Assembly: GCA_964035015.1 (NCBI GenBank)
Contig: OZ035998.1
Location: 31,689,628-31,753,627 of the forward strand
Direction of reading: 5' to 3'
DNA length: 64,000 nt
DNA from: Corallium rubrum
Taxonomy: Eukaryota; Cnidaria; Anthozoa; Scleralcyonacea; Coralliidae
Made by a program: the position numbers and the translations under genes
The notes under the pieces: generated by a model
Databases searched by the model: none
What the model was told of the DNA's origin: nothing
The model's input: only the letters and a program-made list of their open reading frames with translations
In this document: piece after piece, positions 22,330-33,724 of the stretch
Position numbering within the stretch: position 1 is the stretch's first letter
Layout of the letters: the number at the start of each line of letters is the position of its first letter

Positions 22330-25320
22330 GGCATCTCGCTCTTCCTGATGTCTTCCCTCCATCTCTCTCTGTCTCTCGCTCTCTCTCTCTTTCACAGCCT
22401 TACAGTGTCCAAACGTCTTCGTCACCTCCGCATCCACCTCCGTTCGCCTTCGCCCCCTTTTCAGACCTCGATGTCCATCTCTTATCTCTCACACTCTCTT
22501 TAGCAGCCGATCATCGTTCATCCTTGATATGTCTTCTTGATAATCAGTAATCACCATGTTCCATTTCTACCTCCTCAAATACCGACTTATCGCATGTCTG
22601 TCCATTTCACGTTTGCTTTCAACCTTGCATAGCATGACTCCACCGCATTGATCATCTTCTCCTTCTCGTTCATTCTCCAACTCTTACACCCGTACATTAA
22701 CTTCGATAAGCATATACAATTGAAACTTGAAAATTCTATCCTTTGTGTCTTTTGATACTTTTCCGCTTCCATTAGCTTCGACATCCTCCACAAATCAGCC
22801 TTGACCATTCGCACCTCCGTCTCAGTTTTTTCCTATCTTCACCAATCACCATCTTTACTGAAAATCCAACCCAGGTATTGGAAACCCTGCACCACTTCCA
22901 CTCTCTCGTCTCCAATGTTTATTACTTCTCGGTCTTCATCGTCTCCATCTTTTCCTTGCATCACCATGATCTTCGTCTTTCCCCAGTTAAGTTCCATTCC
23001 GTTCCTCACACATACCTCTCTGAACTCCTTGGCTTCGGCTGCAGCATACGCTGACTCCACAATATCCACCACCACCTTAGGTGCTCCCATGCTCCCCATT
23101 GACTCAAACATCTCCTTTAACGGGACCCCATCGAAAGCTTTGGTAAAATCTACGAACGTGCAGTAAAGCTTTTCCATCCTTCTTACACTTGCTTCCGATA
23201 TCTCTTTCATTAACACAATCGTATCCGTGATCCCTCTTCCAGGCCTGAAACCGTGTTGTGCCTCACTCTGTGTTTCCTCGCTCCACTGGCTCAACCTATT
23301 CCTGGCAATCATCATTAACATTTTGGACATCAAACTGATTATTGCTATCGTTCGGTGTCCACCGCATTTTTCGGTGTCCACTGCACCAACTTTGATTTGG
23401 CGGGTTTTGGTATCGCCACAAACTCACTTCTTTTCCAACTAGTCGGCACCACTCCACTTCTCCATACTTCATTTACACCTTCGTGTGCTGCATCAACCAC
23501 CTTCTCTCCACCGTACTTCAGCAGTTCCGCAACCAAACCATCTGCATCTTCTGATTTTCCATTCTTCATCCTTCGCATGACGTCCTCAGTCCACTTCACA
23601 CCTCAACACTTCTGGATTGTCTTTTCTTACATCTCTGTCTCTATCATTCAACCCATTGTCAAAATCGCTCCGGTAGAGTTCTACCATATATTCCTCCCAT
23701 CTTCGATCAATCTCCACATCATCTATCAGCAGATTTCCCTCCTTGTCCCTTATCCCATTTAATCGTCTCTCATGCTTCTGTCCCGTCATTCTCTTTACTG
23801 CCGCGAACATTGCCTTGCTCTGGTTTCTCCTATCCATCTCATCGATATCAGCACATTGTTCGTTCAACCATTTCTCCTTCTCTTCTCTACATCTTTTCTT
23901 GACTTCGTTGCTGAGGTACTCTCTCGATTTCCTCCCCTTCAGATTCCAATCTCTTGTTTTCTCTTAACCAATTCCAACGGTTCCTAAGTCACGTACGGTT
24001 TTGAAGCCCTACAATCATTGACATAATTCTTGAAACAAAGCTAACATGAAATGGTTTCATGTTCCCCCTTCCCCCCACTTAAATGTTGTGGACCTCAAAA
24101 CGTTTGCAATTTGCACTCAGTCACCTGCCATTACATTTAAATGTTCAGAGTATCAACATTGTAAAGGGGGGACGGGGGGATAGCAATTCATGCAAAAAAG
24201 AGGCCTAGCAATTAACATGGCATGATTCACTCAAGTCGTTTCAACTAATTTTGTCAATGATTGTAGGTCTTTTTTTCACCGCGACATCCAATGCCATTGC
24301 CTGTAGGAAGCTCTGAGATCCTGACCTCCAAGTTTGGATTCCTCTATCTTTCATCTGAAAACCAGCTGACCCGGCTCTGATCTCAGGACGTCCCTATCAA
24401 ATATCGACTTGCCTTTTCTTATCTCCTTTATCTTTCGAAGTCTTCCGCAATCAGCTACAACCAAGTGATGGTCCGACTCTAGGTCGATTCCTGGATACAC
24501 CCTACAATTTTTTATGAACAATGCTCCCTTGCCCGTCAACACATAATCTATCATGTTTCTCGTTATCCCATCACACGATATCCACGTCACCTTCCTCGCC
24601 TCTCTATTCTGGAAAAACGTGTTGTTTACCCTTACGTCCATTACTTCACATGCTTCTAACAGTACCTCTCCTGCTAAGTTTCTCTCCCCATTCCCCAAAG
24701 CCAAAATTGCCAATGGGTTCGGAGTCGCCAGCTTCTCGTCTGCCGATTTTCGCATTGAAGTCACCTAGTATAACAAGTTGTTCTTGTTTGCGCTGGTGCT
24801 CCTTCACAATTAGCTTCACTCTTTCAAGAAAATCAACCTGGTCCTCAGCCTGATCGCTTGTCGGTGCATAACATACAACAACACACATACAACACCCCTT
24901 CATTACCAGCTTTCCCACAGCCAGCCTCTCGCTTACAGCTGTAAACGCCTTCAACAAACTCTTCCATCTTGGACTGATCCAGAGTCCCACCCCCTTCCTA
25001 CACTCTTTTCCTCCCAAGTTCCACAGTCTTCCATCTAGGTATACATCATTCTTAGGCAGATGGGTCTCAGTCAATCCCACAACATCCACTCCGTTTCTCA
25101 ATAACTTATCATCCAGAATATCTATCTTCCCGTCTCCATTCAAACTTCTCACGTTCCACGTTCCTATCCTAAACCCATTCCTCGAAGTCACACTAACTTT
25201 AACGGTGTTATATACACTTGCGAGTGTAGGCTTGTCGGAATGGGGTTGACGACTTTGATACAATCCTGGTAGTTGTCGACCAGGAGCGCCCTTCTTGTGC
25301 CGGCAGGACACTGCCCCCTG
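22330..25320 (-). mobile_element. LINE retrotransposon, endonuclease plus reverse transcriptase, defective
   Basis: On the minus strand from about 25311 an AP endonuclease runs in order: GFRIGTWNVRSLN, the catalytic Glu in LTETHLP, YAPTSD, LGDFNAKIGR, IDYVL and SDHHLVVAD. Next come reverse-transcriptase pieces: NGKSEDADGLVAELLK, EFVAIPKP, HRTIAIISLMSKMLM, AQHGFRPGRGITDTI and CTFVDFTKAFD. A thumb-like end (LSKLMYGCKSWRMNEKEKM) follows. The block that should carry the catalytic YADD is absent between YAAAEAK and FREVCVRNGMELNWGKTKIM, which looks like an internal deletion, and there are frame changes. A MITE is inserted at 24008-24267. The endonuclease resembles the class annotated in animals as craniofacial development protein 2-like. 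RTE-like affiliation is inference. It lies in sense orientation in dynein intron 2. Confidence 0.85.
24008..24267. mobile_element. MITE nested in the LINE
   Basis: Ends CCTACAATCATTGACA and TGTCAATGATTGTAGG are inverted repeats about 260 bp apart, lying between the endonuclease and reverse transcriptase parts of the LINE. The insertion is therefore younger than the LINE. No coding capacity. Confidence 0.7.
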
Positions 25321-25324
25321 AGTT

Positions 25325-25800
25325 GTACCACCATGATTTTTTTCAGTTTTAGCTAGTTCTATGTTGGGTCACCACTAAACTACAACCAGGATATTGAAAC
25401 TATGCTATTACATACCGTACCTATGCTAGTTGCCTTTCCGGGCTATTGGTTCTAGCCTAACCATTTGGGGATACCCTTTCCCAGCAGATACCCTCTATTC
25501 CCAAAGACCATTCAGAATTTTTTGAGTTCTTGATGGGCCTTCACGGTTAATGAAACAGCCCAAGGCACACAAAGTCCCCACCGTACTTCACCCCAACAAG
25601 CAATTAGGCAACAACTTGTACACCAGCAAGGTTCGAATTAACGGTTCGTGATTCGTGATTCACAAACCAAATTATGAACTTAACAAATGCAAAAGCAAAG
25701 ATTTTAATAAAAATCACAAATCGAAGATAACGAATGACTTTTGAAACTTTATATGATTGCATATTCGGAGGCCTAGGTACTAACACTGAGTTGGTCTCAC
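25325..25800. other. Intron 2 between LINE and MITE: nothing recognised
   Basis: No exon or repeat structure that I can support. Confidence 0.35.
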
Positions 25801-26068
25801 ATCAATCTCGTTCCCAGAGCCTTCTCACACGGGCCGTGCCCGTTTAAGTGGTCAGCGGTACTGCAGAAGCATTGCAAACTTTGGAGAAAAAAATCTTTCC
25901 AGGAAATTGGAGAAAAGTTCCAACATTGACATTTCTCTTCTGACAATGTTGGACTTGGAAGCACTTGGAAGATGAGATTCAGAATGACGACGACGCGGTC
26001 AATTGGAATTGAGTAGAGTCCGCAAGTCACAGAGAATGCATGACAGACTCTGGGAACGGATTGAATCA
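25801..26068. mobile_element. MITE with ATCAATC.CGTTCCCAGAG termini
   Basis: The left end ATCAATCTCGTTCCCAGAG is matched in inverted order by CTCTGGGAACGGATTGAAT at the right. The TCGTTCCCAG core resembles the ends of the 1.96-kb transposon at 19651, so it may be a related deletion derivative (inference). No coding capacity. Confidence 0.6.
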
Positions 26069-26533
26069 ATGCTGACACTAAATATTGTTTATGCATGTAT
26101 ATAATTTTAAAAAACTTTATAAGTTTTATATATATACAAAACTTTTATAATATTCAGGTTTTACAAAACATTTTAACAGATGATTATTGTTCAGTTTTAT
26201 TTTAAAAATCAGGCATTATATTGATGAAACGTTTTTAAAATTCATGAACCAGTTTCCAATAGTTAATTTGAACCTTGCTGGACCAGCAAACTTGGGATGG
26301 GCAACTTAATCCCTAGCTAGGACAATAATGATATATTACCCCAGGCATTAACTTGATGGTTGGGAGTAATTATTATAAATAAACAAATGTGATACATCAA
26401 AGAAAACTGAAGTGATCATGAACTAACAGTACCTACTGTATACCTCGCCCTGCTCTTTAACTTAATTTTTCCCCTGTATGGTTAATACGCAAGGTATTAA
26501 CACCTAGTTTTGTCACCCCATGCCGTTACACAC

Positions 26534-26789
26534 CTTTTGGATTTCTCTAATCCACCTATTGACACCATTCTGCAACTGGTTTAGAAAAGACGAGTCTTCA
26601 GCCTTCTCCCCAAAATCTTGCACCTTCGGCTTTCTGCCTTCTTCGTGGCATTTCTTGATCATGTTCGAAACGACTGGATGAATCACTAGCATAATTTCAG
26701 GAATGTCGATATTCTGTTGCAAATGCAACAATGCCATTTCCAATTCAGAGATCTTTTTTTCAACTGATGGCACCATTTTATCCCCATCC
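26534..26789 (-). CDS. DYNC1H1: Dynein heavy chain exon 2 (residues 171-256)
   Basis: A 256-bp exon, phase 2 in (TTTAAG acceptor, one base completing an Arg codon) and phase 0 out (GTGTGT donor). It reads [40 protein letters not shown] and [20 protein letters not shown], ending RWIREIQK. It parallels animal [20 protein letters not shown]. The residues DGDK before the first Met are coding. Confidence 0.97.
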
Positions 26790-27840
26790 CTTAAAGCAAT
26801 TCATAAATTTTAAAAGACTGGCAAAAATTAACACAACAAATCAAGCACTGCCATTTTGCACAGGCATCTTGTGAAAATTGTGTGGGCTCTCATGGGAAAA
26901 TAAGTCATTTCCAGGGTGGCCACAAACAGAATGGTGGCTACAATCAACTTTTCATGCAGTTTTCACAAAAAATGTGTGTTAAAATTCCACAAACACATGC
27001 AATTTTTGGAAAAAAAATTGCATGGCCACACCCATGGGAAATTGTTGTAAAATATCATGCAATGGATACAGTCACTTGCACCTAAATGGAAACACCACCC
27101 ATCAAAACATGTTCTATTTCAATATCAAACATAAAAGTTTTCCTTTGATACATACATGTTTGTGCTTGTAGCCAATCACATCTTGCCAACCCCACAGTGT
27201 CAATTTCAAAACGGTTAACTTTTGAACATAATTTGATTGGCGATGTTCCCACTTAGGTGAGAACAACACTTATATCCATTGCACAATACAAACTTTCCAG
27301 TCTGGCTTTTAGCCAAAACCCTAGAATACTGGCAAAGTATTTTGGTAGTTGCAGTCACCCAACGCCATCTTATATCAATGTGCAAATGGTTGATTTTTTT
27401 ATTAAAATTGCACAGCCACGAGAAATTCTCATGAAAGATCATGGAACAGATATATCTGTTGCATGAGCTTTCCTGGTGATCAGTGATTGCCATCCACAAT
27501 TCTGCACCTATCAATGTTTGTCCCAGGGGGGGGGGGGGGGGTCAGGCAAGGGGTGGTGTTTTCATCAAAACACATGCCTGCAGGGTTGAGATTTTGACAC
27601 TGAATTCTCCCTGAGGGTGGAGTACCTTGGTCAATTTTGATTGTACCTGAGAAAAACTGGGCACAAGTTTCTTGCTGTTAGCTTTTGTTCTGCTGTCAAA
27701 ATGGAGTTGTTACAAGAGCACAAGGTAATTTAAGCATATCCAACACCTTAAGTTTAATATATGTATTTATGAAATAAAAATAATTAACATCATGCGATGT
27801 GTATGTGTTGTTGTTCCACAGGTCCCTTGGGGTTCTACTT
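26790..27840. other. Intron 1, left part: no gene
   Basis: No exon found. It contains loosely repeated words (CACAAACACATGCAA, GGCCACACCCATGGGAAAT and the related CACAGCCACGAGAAAT), suggesting an old internal duplication between about 26.9-27.1 and 27.3-27.5 kb. A run of about 16 G lies at 27526-27541. Confidence 0.4.
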
Positions 27841-29460
27841 GGGGGTTTCAATCCACTAGCCCCTTTACTGAGTTAATGAGTGTAGAGGCTCAAAGCTCAT
27901 TCGTGTGCTGACTGCTGTATGTGACACTTCGCTATCACCCACCCACCCTCCCTGTGTTGTAGGCGTATCACTTAGTCCAGGTGGTTGAGCTGTTGCCATT
28001 CCTTGACTTCAGCTCGCTCTGTCGTGCATATAGGATTTGTTTTTCTGCTGGTGCCCCTAGTGCCTGCTATCGTTGCGGGGATGGTATTTGTGTTCCTTGC
28101 AGTGCTACAGTTGCGGGCCGGGTACTGCATTTGCACTACTTCGCAATCTTACAGATGCTAGGTTGTTGCTTGTCTGCCACTTTGCCATAATATTATTGCT
28201 GGGGGCATGCTTTTGTACTATTGTTCTTTGCTGTCTTACAGTTGCTAGGTGGTTGCAGGCGTGCTACTTTGCTATCATATTGTTGCTGGGAGACTGCATT
28301 TGTACTACTGTACCTGGCTATCATACAGTTGCCTGGTGGTTGCGTGTGTGCTACTTTGCTATATATTGTTGCTGGGGACTGCATTTGTCCTTTTGTACCT
28401 TGCTATTGTGCCATTGCTAGGTGGTCACATGTGTGCTACTTTGCTATCATATTGTTGTGGGGGGTCTGCATTTGTGCTAATGTACCTTGCTGTCGTACAG
28501 TTGCTACCTGGTTGCTTGTGCGCAACTTTGCTGTAATCTTCCTGCTCGCGAGGGACTGCATTTGTGCTAATGTTTCTTGCTGTCCTACTACTGCGGGGGA
28601 TCCGCTTTGCGTTGGCGCTATTAACTTTCCCACAGTTGCAGAGACGCTGTGTGTGCTCCTGTTCCCTGGGCGGACTCCTTTAGTGCTCCCCTGCTATACT
28701 ACAGTTGTGGGTGACTGTAGATGTGCTTTACTGCTGCCGTACAGTTGTTGGGAACTGTATCGTGCTTTCTGCTGCCGTAGTGCTCCCCTCCCAATGCCCT
28801 GTTGTGCGGGGTCTCTTTAATTGTATTGGTGATGTCGTTATGGGGTCCGTACTGTGCTTCACCGCTTATCGTACAGGCGTTGGGGGCCTGTATTTGTGCT
28901 CCCCTGCTGTTGCACAGTCATGTGGGGGGTCCTCTAGCCCAGCTGTTGGCTGCTTGCCAGCTGCTTGAGGGTCTGTACTGTGCAACTTTGCCGTACAGTC
29001 GTTGGGGGTCTGTATTTGCTCCCCTGCTGTTGCACAGTCCTGTGAGGGGTCCTCTAGCCCAGCTGTTGGCTGCTTGTCAACTGCTTGTGGGTCCATACTG
29101 TGCAACATTGCCGTACAGTCGTTGGGGGTCTGTGTTTGTGCTCCCCTGCTGTTGCACAGTCATGTAGGGGGTCCTCTGGTTCTCGCCTGCTTGCTTGTGT
29201 GTTTCGCACCAGTACATCTGGTCTGTTCCCCGGCTACTCCGGGTGATAACTTATGCAAGGTGTGTTCTTGGCTACTCCAAGAAAATGTGCAGTAGTGTGT
29301 TGTAATGTGTAACAGCATGTGCTTAGCTGTTGGTAGTTTGTGTTGCCGCACCCGTACATCGGGTCTGTTCCCCGGCTACTCTGGGTGAAACTTATGTAGG
29401 GTGTGTCCTTGGCTACTCCAAGAAAATGTGCTGTAGTGTGCTGTAATGGTAGCATGTGCT
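27840..29460. repeat. G/T-rich island of three variant tandem arrays
   Basis: There are three successive degenerate direct-repeat families. The first is about 84-90 bp, at about 28115-28640 (units with CTGCATTTGTACTACTGTAC and TGTGCTACTTTGCTAT). The second is about 121 bp, at about 28840-29200 (CCCCTGCTGTTGCACAGTC, AGCTGTTGGCTGCTTG). The third is about 139 bp, twice, at about 29200-29455 (TCTGTTCCCCGGCTACTC, TTGGCTACTCCAAGAAAATG). The plus strand is poor in A. A 199-codon plus frame (28221-28820) crosses it, but repeat periods are not consistently multiples of three. It lies in dynein intron 1. Confidence 0.65.
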
Positions 29461-30165
29461 TAACAGTACCGGATTATCCGGTTTATGATTAGTGTAATTT
29501 AAGTTTATTGGGCTCTTCAGCTGCTCTGAAGGCCAGCTCGTTGGTTGCTGTTGTTTGCTTTGTACTTGTCCACCTGCTCTGGATAGGGCCCGTTTGTTGC
29601 TCTTCTATGTTGCTTTTCTATGTTGCAGGAGTGGGCCTTTGTTTTGGCTTTGCGTACAGGTTCCGTTCATTGATGGTCACCTGGATGTTGGTCCTTCAAT
29701 TACAGCTTTTGCCATTTCTCTGTTGGGTGGCCCTTGGTGGCTTGCTTAGGTCCAGGTCGGTATGGTAATTTCGGAACCATTTATTATCATTTGGTAAGTT
29801 ACTTCTCCACTTTATGTGTGACAGTAGTTCTGTTAGGAGAGGGTAATTCTCGGCAACATTGCTACAAGTTAGTTGGGAGTTTAGGCTTGCCTGGAGCTGC
29901 TCTACCTACTGTAAACTGTTCCTCAGCTATTAGGGCAAACCCTCTCCGATGGAGCTACACCCTCCAAAGGTAGTAGTTTACATTGCTGTATCCTTGTTAG
30001 GCATACTAATGCGTCTACATTAGTTACTGGCGTGGTATCAAGCCCTTTGCCAGACATTGCAGGATTGTTAAAATTTATTAATATGGATATTTATCAGTGT
30101 GCATCAGTGATAAAATATTTAAAATTTCTTATCTTTTGATTTCTTTATTGCAAAATATTACTGTA
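29461..30165. other. Intron 1 sequence, nothing recognised
   Basis: G/T-rich composition continues to about 29.97 kb and then becomes AT-rich. The ORFs here have no splice context or recognisable similarity. Confidence 0.35.
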
Positions 30166-30172
30166 AGAGAAA

Positions 30173-30470
30173 TCATAGTCAATTGAGATATGGTCTGGAA
30201 ACTCGGCAAACTTCAAAGCGCCTATAACGACTGTGATTTTATATTGAACCGTACCTTACACCGTGCACATCCTTTGTTTTAGGTTTATTAATATTTAACT
30301 AGCACGGTTGAGTGATTGAACAGAAACATTGCTATTGGACAATTCATTCATTATACTAAAATACAATGTGTTCAGTGACCGTGCACCATGCACAAAAATG
30401 CATAAAGGTGAACAAAAAGATAGACCAAAGACTTTAGCTGAGTTTCCAGACCATATCTCGATTGACTATG
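30173..30470. mobile_element. About 300-bp MITE, 7-bp duplication (copy 1)
   Basis: TIRs CATAGTCAATTGAGATATGG and inverted ACCATATCTCGATTGACTATG at the right. The direct 7-bp duplication GAGAAAT flanks both ends (30166-30172, 30471-30477). The interior (CCTTTGTTTTAGGTTTATTA, ACGGTTGAGTGATTGAAC) is shared with the copy at 38228-38534. Confidence 0.85.
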
Positions 30471-30764
30471 GAGAAATACATCATCTGACTTTTGGTTTAT
30501 ACGTATATTTAATTGTGATAGCACAGGTAATATTTGATATATTTTGATGTGGAATTTTGTCCCCAAGGGAGTGGCATTTGAAATTTTTTAATGCCCAACC
30601 CCCCTCCCTCAGGACTAACATTGATAGGTGCATTACAAGTTCTTGTTTTCGCAAAACTATTTTTGAGACATAAACTATTTTTTACCAAAGCTTGTTCGAC
30701 AAAGAAGTCAAAAACATTTCTTACAATTACGAAATATTCTAATTAATTTTAATATTTGATATAC

Positions 30765-31276
30765 CTGTCAGCTTTCCCAGAGGTTTTGACGAATGACTTG
30801 AAGAAAGGAGACACGGCATTGCTGACGAACGAATGAAGAGTTTCAAAAGGCGAATCGTCGCTCAGATTTAAAACACGGACTTGTGGGGCAATCTTTTTGT
30901 CGGCTTCTACCACGCCGGCCCTTTTTATGAACGCAACACTTGTGAGCTTCGGACCAGTATACTGCACATTCAGATTAATGTTGTACGTTGTTCGAATATC
31001 TCGCTCCGATTCCGTGGCACTTTCCGTTCCAGAGCTATCCTCCTCTTCTTCCTTCAACACACTTCGACTCACTATAAGAGATCTCACTTGAGGATCGCCA
31101 ACAAACTTTTTGATGAACTCGGAATTCGACTTGCACGCAAGTTGAAGCTCACGAGGTGTATCGAATTCGCCTTCCAAAATCGCAGGGACAACGTTCAAGA
31201 TAAATTTCGTGAAATCGTTGACTTCAACGACAGGGGTCGACGATTGACTATCGCCGCCTTCTGCCGCTGATTCCAT
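30765..31276 (-). CDS. DYNC1H1: Cytoplasmic dynein 1 heavy chain, first coding exon (residues 1-171)
   Basis: The gene encodes the motor subunit of cytoplasmic dynein 1, the minus-end-directed microtubule motor for retrograde transport and mitosis. This exon gives the N-terminal dimerisation region. The start is the ATG of MESAAEGGDSQ, with G at -3 and G at +4. The frame stays open upstream but only via a TTG, so I do not extend it. Conserved stretches are TTYNINLNVQY, SVAFIKRAGVVEADKK and SDDSPFETLHSFVSNAVSPF, then FKSFVKTSGKADR, close to animal DYNC1H1. The first about 90 residues are divergent, as usual, with an acidic/Ser stretch near residues 78-92. It ends in phase 2 before GTATAT. The eleven exons in the window sum to 2235 bp, or 745 codons in one frame. 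The AAA motor and stalk lie outside the window. Confidence 0.96.
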
Positions 31277-31560
31277 CACGACTTGAGGTTCTCCTCGAAT
31301 TTGTTTCGTAGAATTCAAGGAACAGTTTCTCAGACGTCTTGATCGAAGATCAAATATGGCGAACCAAATTAAACCTCGCCTTCGGTTCGCCTTCGGGACA
31401 ATCGGAATATGGTACTCGGGCCGTCAGTACCAGGCCCAGTGCGCCAACTGGCATCCTCATTACCAAATTCGGGCAAATTTAGTATTGCGAAAGAATAAAA
31501 TATATTTGGGGGGATTGACTCTCAATTTTAGTAACGAACATCGCTAAATTTCGGACTAAT
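31277..31560 (-). promoter_or_regulatory. Presumed 5' UTR and promoter of the dynein gene
   Basis: Sequence directly upstream of the start codon. No TATA box is evident at a fixed position, and no upstream exon could be placed. The limits are a guess. Confidence 0.35.
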
Positions 31561-31792
31561 TTTTTTTAAATAAATAAAGATTTAAAGCAGAGTAAATTCA
31601 AGGAGAGAAAAGAAAGAGATGATTTATACATAAAAAATTGTAGATAACACTAAAAAAGGGTTGGGGTCTTGGGGGTCTGAAATGATCATCTTAGAAATCC
31701 GTTTACCTTGACATTCCTTCTAATTTACTAGTTTTGTACTACATCTGAACTTTTAAAAACATCTGGAAAACAAAGCTTTCCTGAATGTTCAG

Positions 31793-31800
31793 TGACGTCA
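31793..31800. promoter_or_regulatory. CRE-like palindrome TGACGTCA
   Basis: A full CRE/ATF site about 520 bp upstream of the dynein start codon. Such 8-mers occur by chance and also inside MITEs of this window, so a role is only a possibility. Confidence 0.2.
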
Positions 31801-32487
31801 TCACTGCGAGAACGAGAGCTCTGTGTTCTCCCACCGTGGTTCTCCAGAGCTGCCAATATACCAAGTTGAGATAACTAAAAACCTGCAAGAGGTTGAGATA
31901 ACACACTGGTGACACTGGGGGAGGGGGGCGCCTCAGTCATGCTCTCCCGAAAGGTTTTTGAATTTGTTGTCTCGGTAAAGGAATTTCGGTCAATTTCTTG
32001 CACTTTATGGGTAGTTTTGACCAAAATAAAAAATGGGGGTTGGGGGAATTTGCGTGTTGAGAATTTTACGCATCTGCGCGCTTTAACAGTGCATTCTAAT
32101 GTATACTGGTCGTATATAAGATGTCTATCTTTTTTTATAAGTTGAAAGGTCAGGGAAACGCACCAATTGTGATGCCACAACTCACTATTTTTTGCCAAGT
32201 GCTAATTATTTGAATTAATTTTTAAAAATAGGTACGCGCTGCGTACATGTGGGAGCCTGCAGTGTTTGCTAACGCTGAATTTATTGAAATTAAGTAAATT
32301 GGACACATTTTAAAGGTAATATACATTTAATCACATACAAAACATTACACTTGGAAAAAATAAGTAAACGACTGTTACGTACATTTTTTCAATAAGCATA
32401 AACAGATCTAAGAAGTTACAAGGTATTTTAATGTGTCAAATACAATTTGTAAAAACTTCTAAGGTGAAATATTCCTGGGAACAACTA
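31801..32487. other. Intergenic, nothing recognised
   Basis: AT-rich; open frames on both strands around 31.9-32.2 kb have no recognisable similarity. Confidence 0.35.
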
Positions 32488-33048
32488 ATAATAATATAAT
32501 ATAATTTAATAATTTATTATTTGTAGCGCGCAAATTTACATGAGAATATGATCAAATGCGCGTAACAATAAAATATAATAGTAGTGATAGTATTTACATA
32601 TGCTAAAATAAAAAAAAAGGATAAAACTATGAACAATATGCAATTTGAAAAAGATACGTTTTCAATGAAGACTTAAAACTATTAAAATTACTATCCTGTC
32701 TAATATAATGCGGCAAGGCGTTAAAAACTGTAGGGGCTGCAAAACTAAAAGCTCTATCACCTAAAGTCTTCTTCATATTTCTGTTATTAACTGGCTCTAT
32801 CAATAGTTCATTATTTCTACGTTATAACTGATAACTACTTGGTCTCATCACTGTTACTAATTCCCTAATGTATGATGGCGCTAGTCCATGTATTGCTTTG
32901 AAAGTCATTACAGATATCTTAAAGATGGTTCTCTCCTTGACAGGGAGCCAATGAAGCTCGTACAAAATTGGAGTAATGTGATTGAAACGAGGAGTACCGG
33001 TAACCAGCCGGGCTGCCGCATTCTGTACACTGAAATATCTTTTGCCAA
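32488..33048 (-). mobile_element. LINE 3' fragment (CR1/L2-like reverse transcriptase end)
   Basis: The minus strand from about 33045 reads VQNAAARLVTGTPRFNHITP, LHWLPVKERTIFKISVMTFK and APSYIRELV. After a stop it goes on with NRNMKKTLGDRAFSFAAPTV and FNALPHYIRQD. This is the conserved C-terminal tail of CR1/L2-type LINE ORF2 proteins. It is 5'-truncated at about 33045 and ends in an AT-rich simple tail near 32.49 kb. It is typical dead-on-arrival LINE debris. Confidence 0.8.
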
Positions 33049-33427
33049 AAGTGATTTTAAGAAGGATGTCGTTAAGGGGAAAGAGGTGCTCTCGGCAACA
33101 GAGAAAGAGGTGGAGGTTGCAGAGTTCAAATTGGTGGACAAAGTGACATTTTATATTTGCCAAAATAAGGCATGCAACAAGCGTATGCCTTCTGTTGAAC
33201 ATGGTTCTGCCATTTTTAAATGTGAAGCTTGTGGGACATCACAAAAACTTAAGCATGCGAAGAAGGCACTCTCAGCACGTATATGTATCGAGTTAGATGG
33301 AAAAGATTTATGGTTGTCTGCATTCACTGATGTGATAACAACATTAAGGTCGAAAGCAGGAGTTCAGAAAGATGCAACAGTCGATGAGGTAACAAGTGCA
33401 TTGCTGTGTTGGAGGACATTCTATTAA
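33043..33427 (+). pseudogene. RPA-like C-terminal zinc-ribbon/OB-fold fragment
   Basis: The plus-strand frame reads SDFKKDVVKGKEVLSATEKE, EFKLVDKVTFYICQNKACNK, then FKCEACGTSQKLKHAKKALS, ARICIELDGKDLWLSAFTDV and ends at LLCWRTFY. The CxxxxC...CxxC zinc ribbon followed by SARI and an aromatic-AF strand resembles the C-terminal domain of replication protein A large subunits. There is no start: the frame abuts the truncated end of the LINE fragment at about 33045. It is probably the 3' end of a mobile-element or RPA-like orphan protein, possibly still an exon of something. Function is unproven. Confidence 0.5.
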
Positions 33428-33724
33428 AATATAATGCCAAGTCAAAATATATTTTGAAAGCCTTTTAAATTTAAATGTTTTATTCCCTGTTAGGAAGATA
33501 TACTTTAATTGTTCTAAAGTTTATAATGGGATTTGTTTGTAAAGTTCAATGGGATTTTTTTGTTAATTAATCAAGATACATTGTTCTAAAGTTTATTGGG
33601 ATTTGTTTTGTTAATGATGCAACATTTGGATTTGTTTTGTTTTGTTACTCACAACAATAGGTTGTTTACAATAAGTTGTACAATAATTATGTGAACTAAA
33701 TTTTGTAATTAGAATGTGACTTAC

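Noticed and set aside
22801-23867. Plus-strand frames across 22.8-24.0 kb as host genes
   Set aside because: They are antisense shadows of the minus-strand LINE reverse transcriptase.
28221-28820. Plus-strand 199-residue Cys/Leu-rich frame
   Set aside because: It runs through degenerate tandem repeats with periods that are not constant multiples of three. No start context, splice sites or recognisable family; low stop density follows from the A-poor composition.
30881-31270. Plus-strand 129-residue frame
   Set aside because: It is the antisense shadow of dynein exon 1.
31277-31318. Extending the dynein start upstream to a TTG
   Set aside because: The frame is open, but no ATG precedes MESAAEGG and its start context is good, so the ATG at 31276 was kept.
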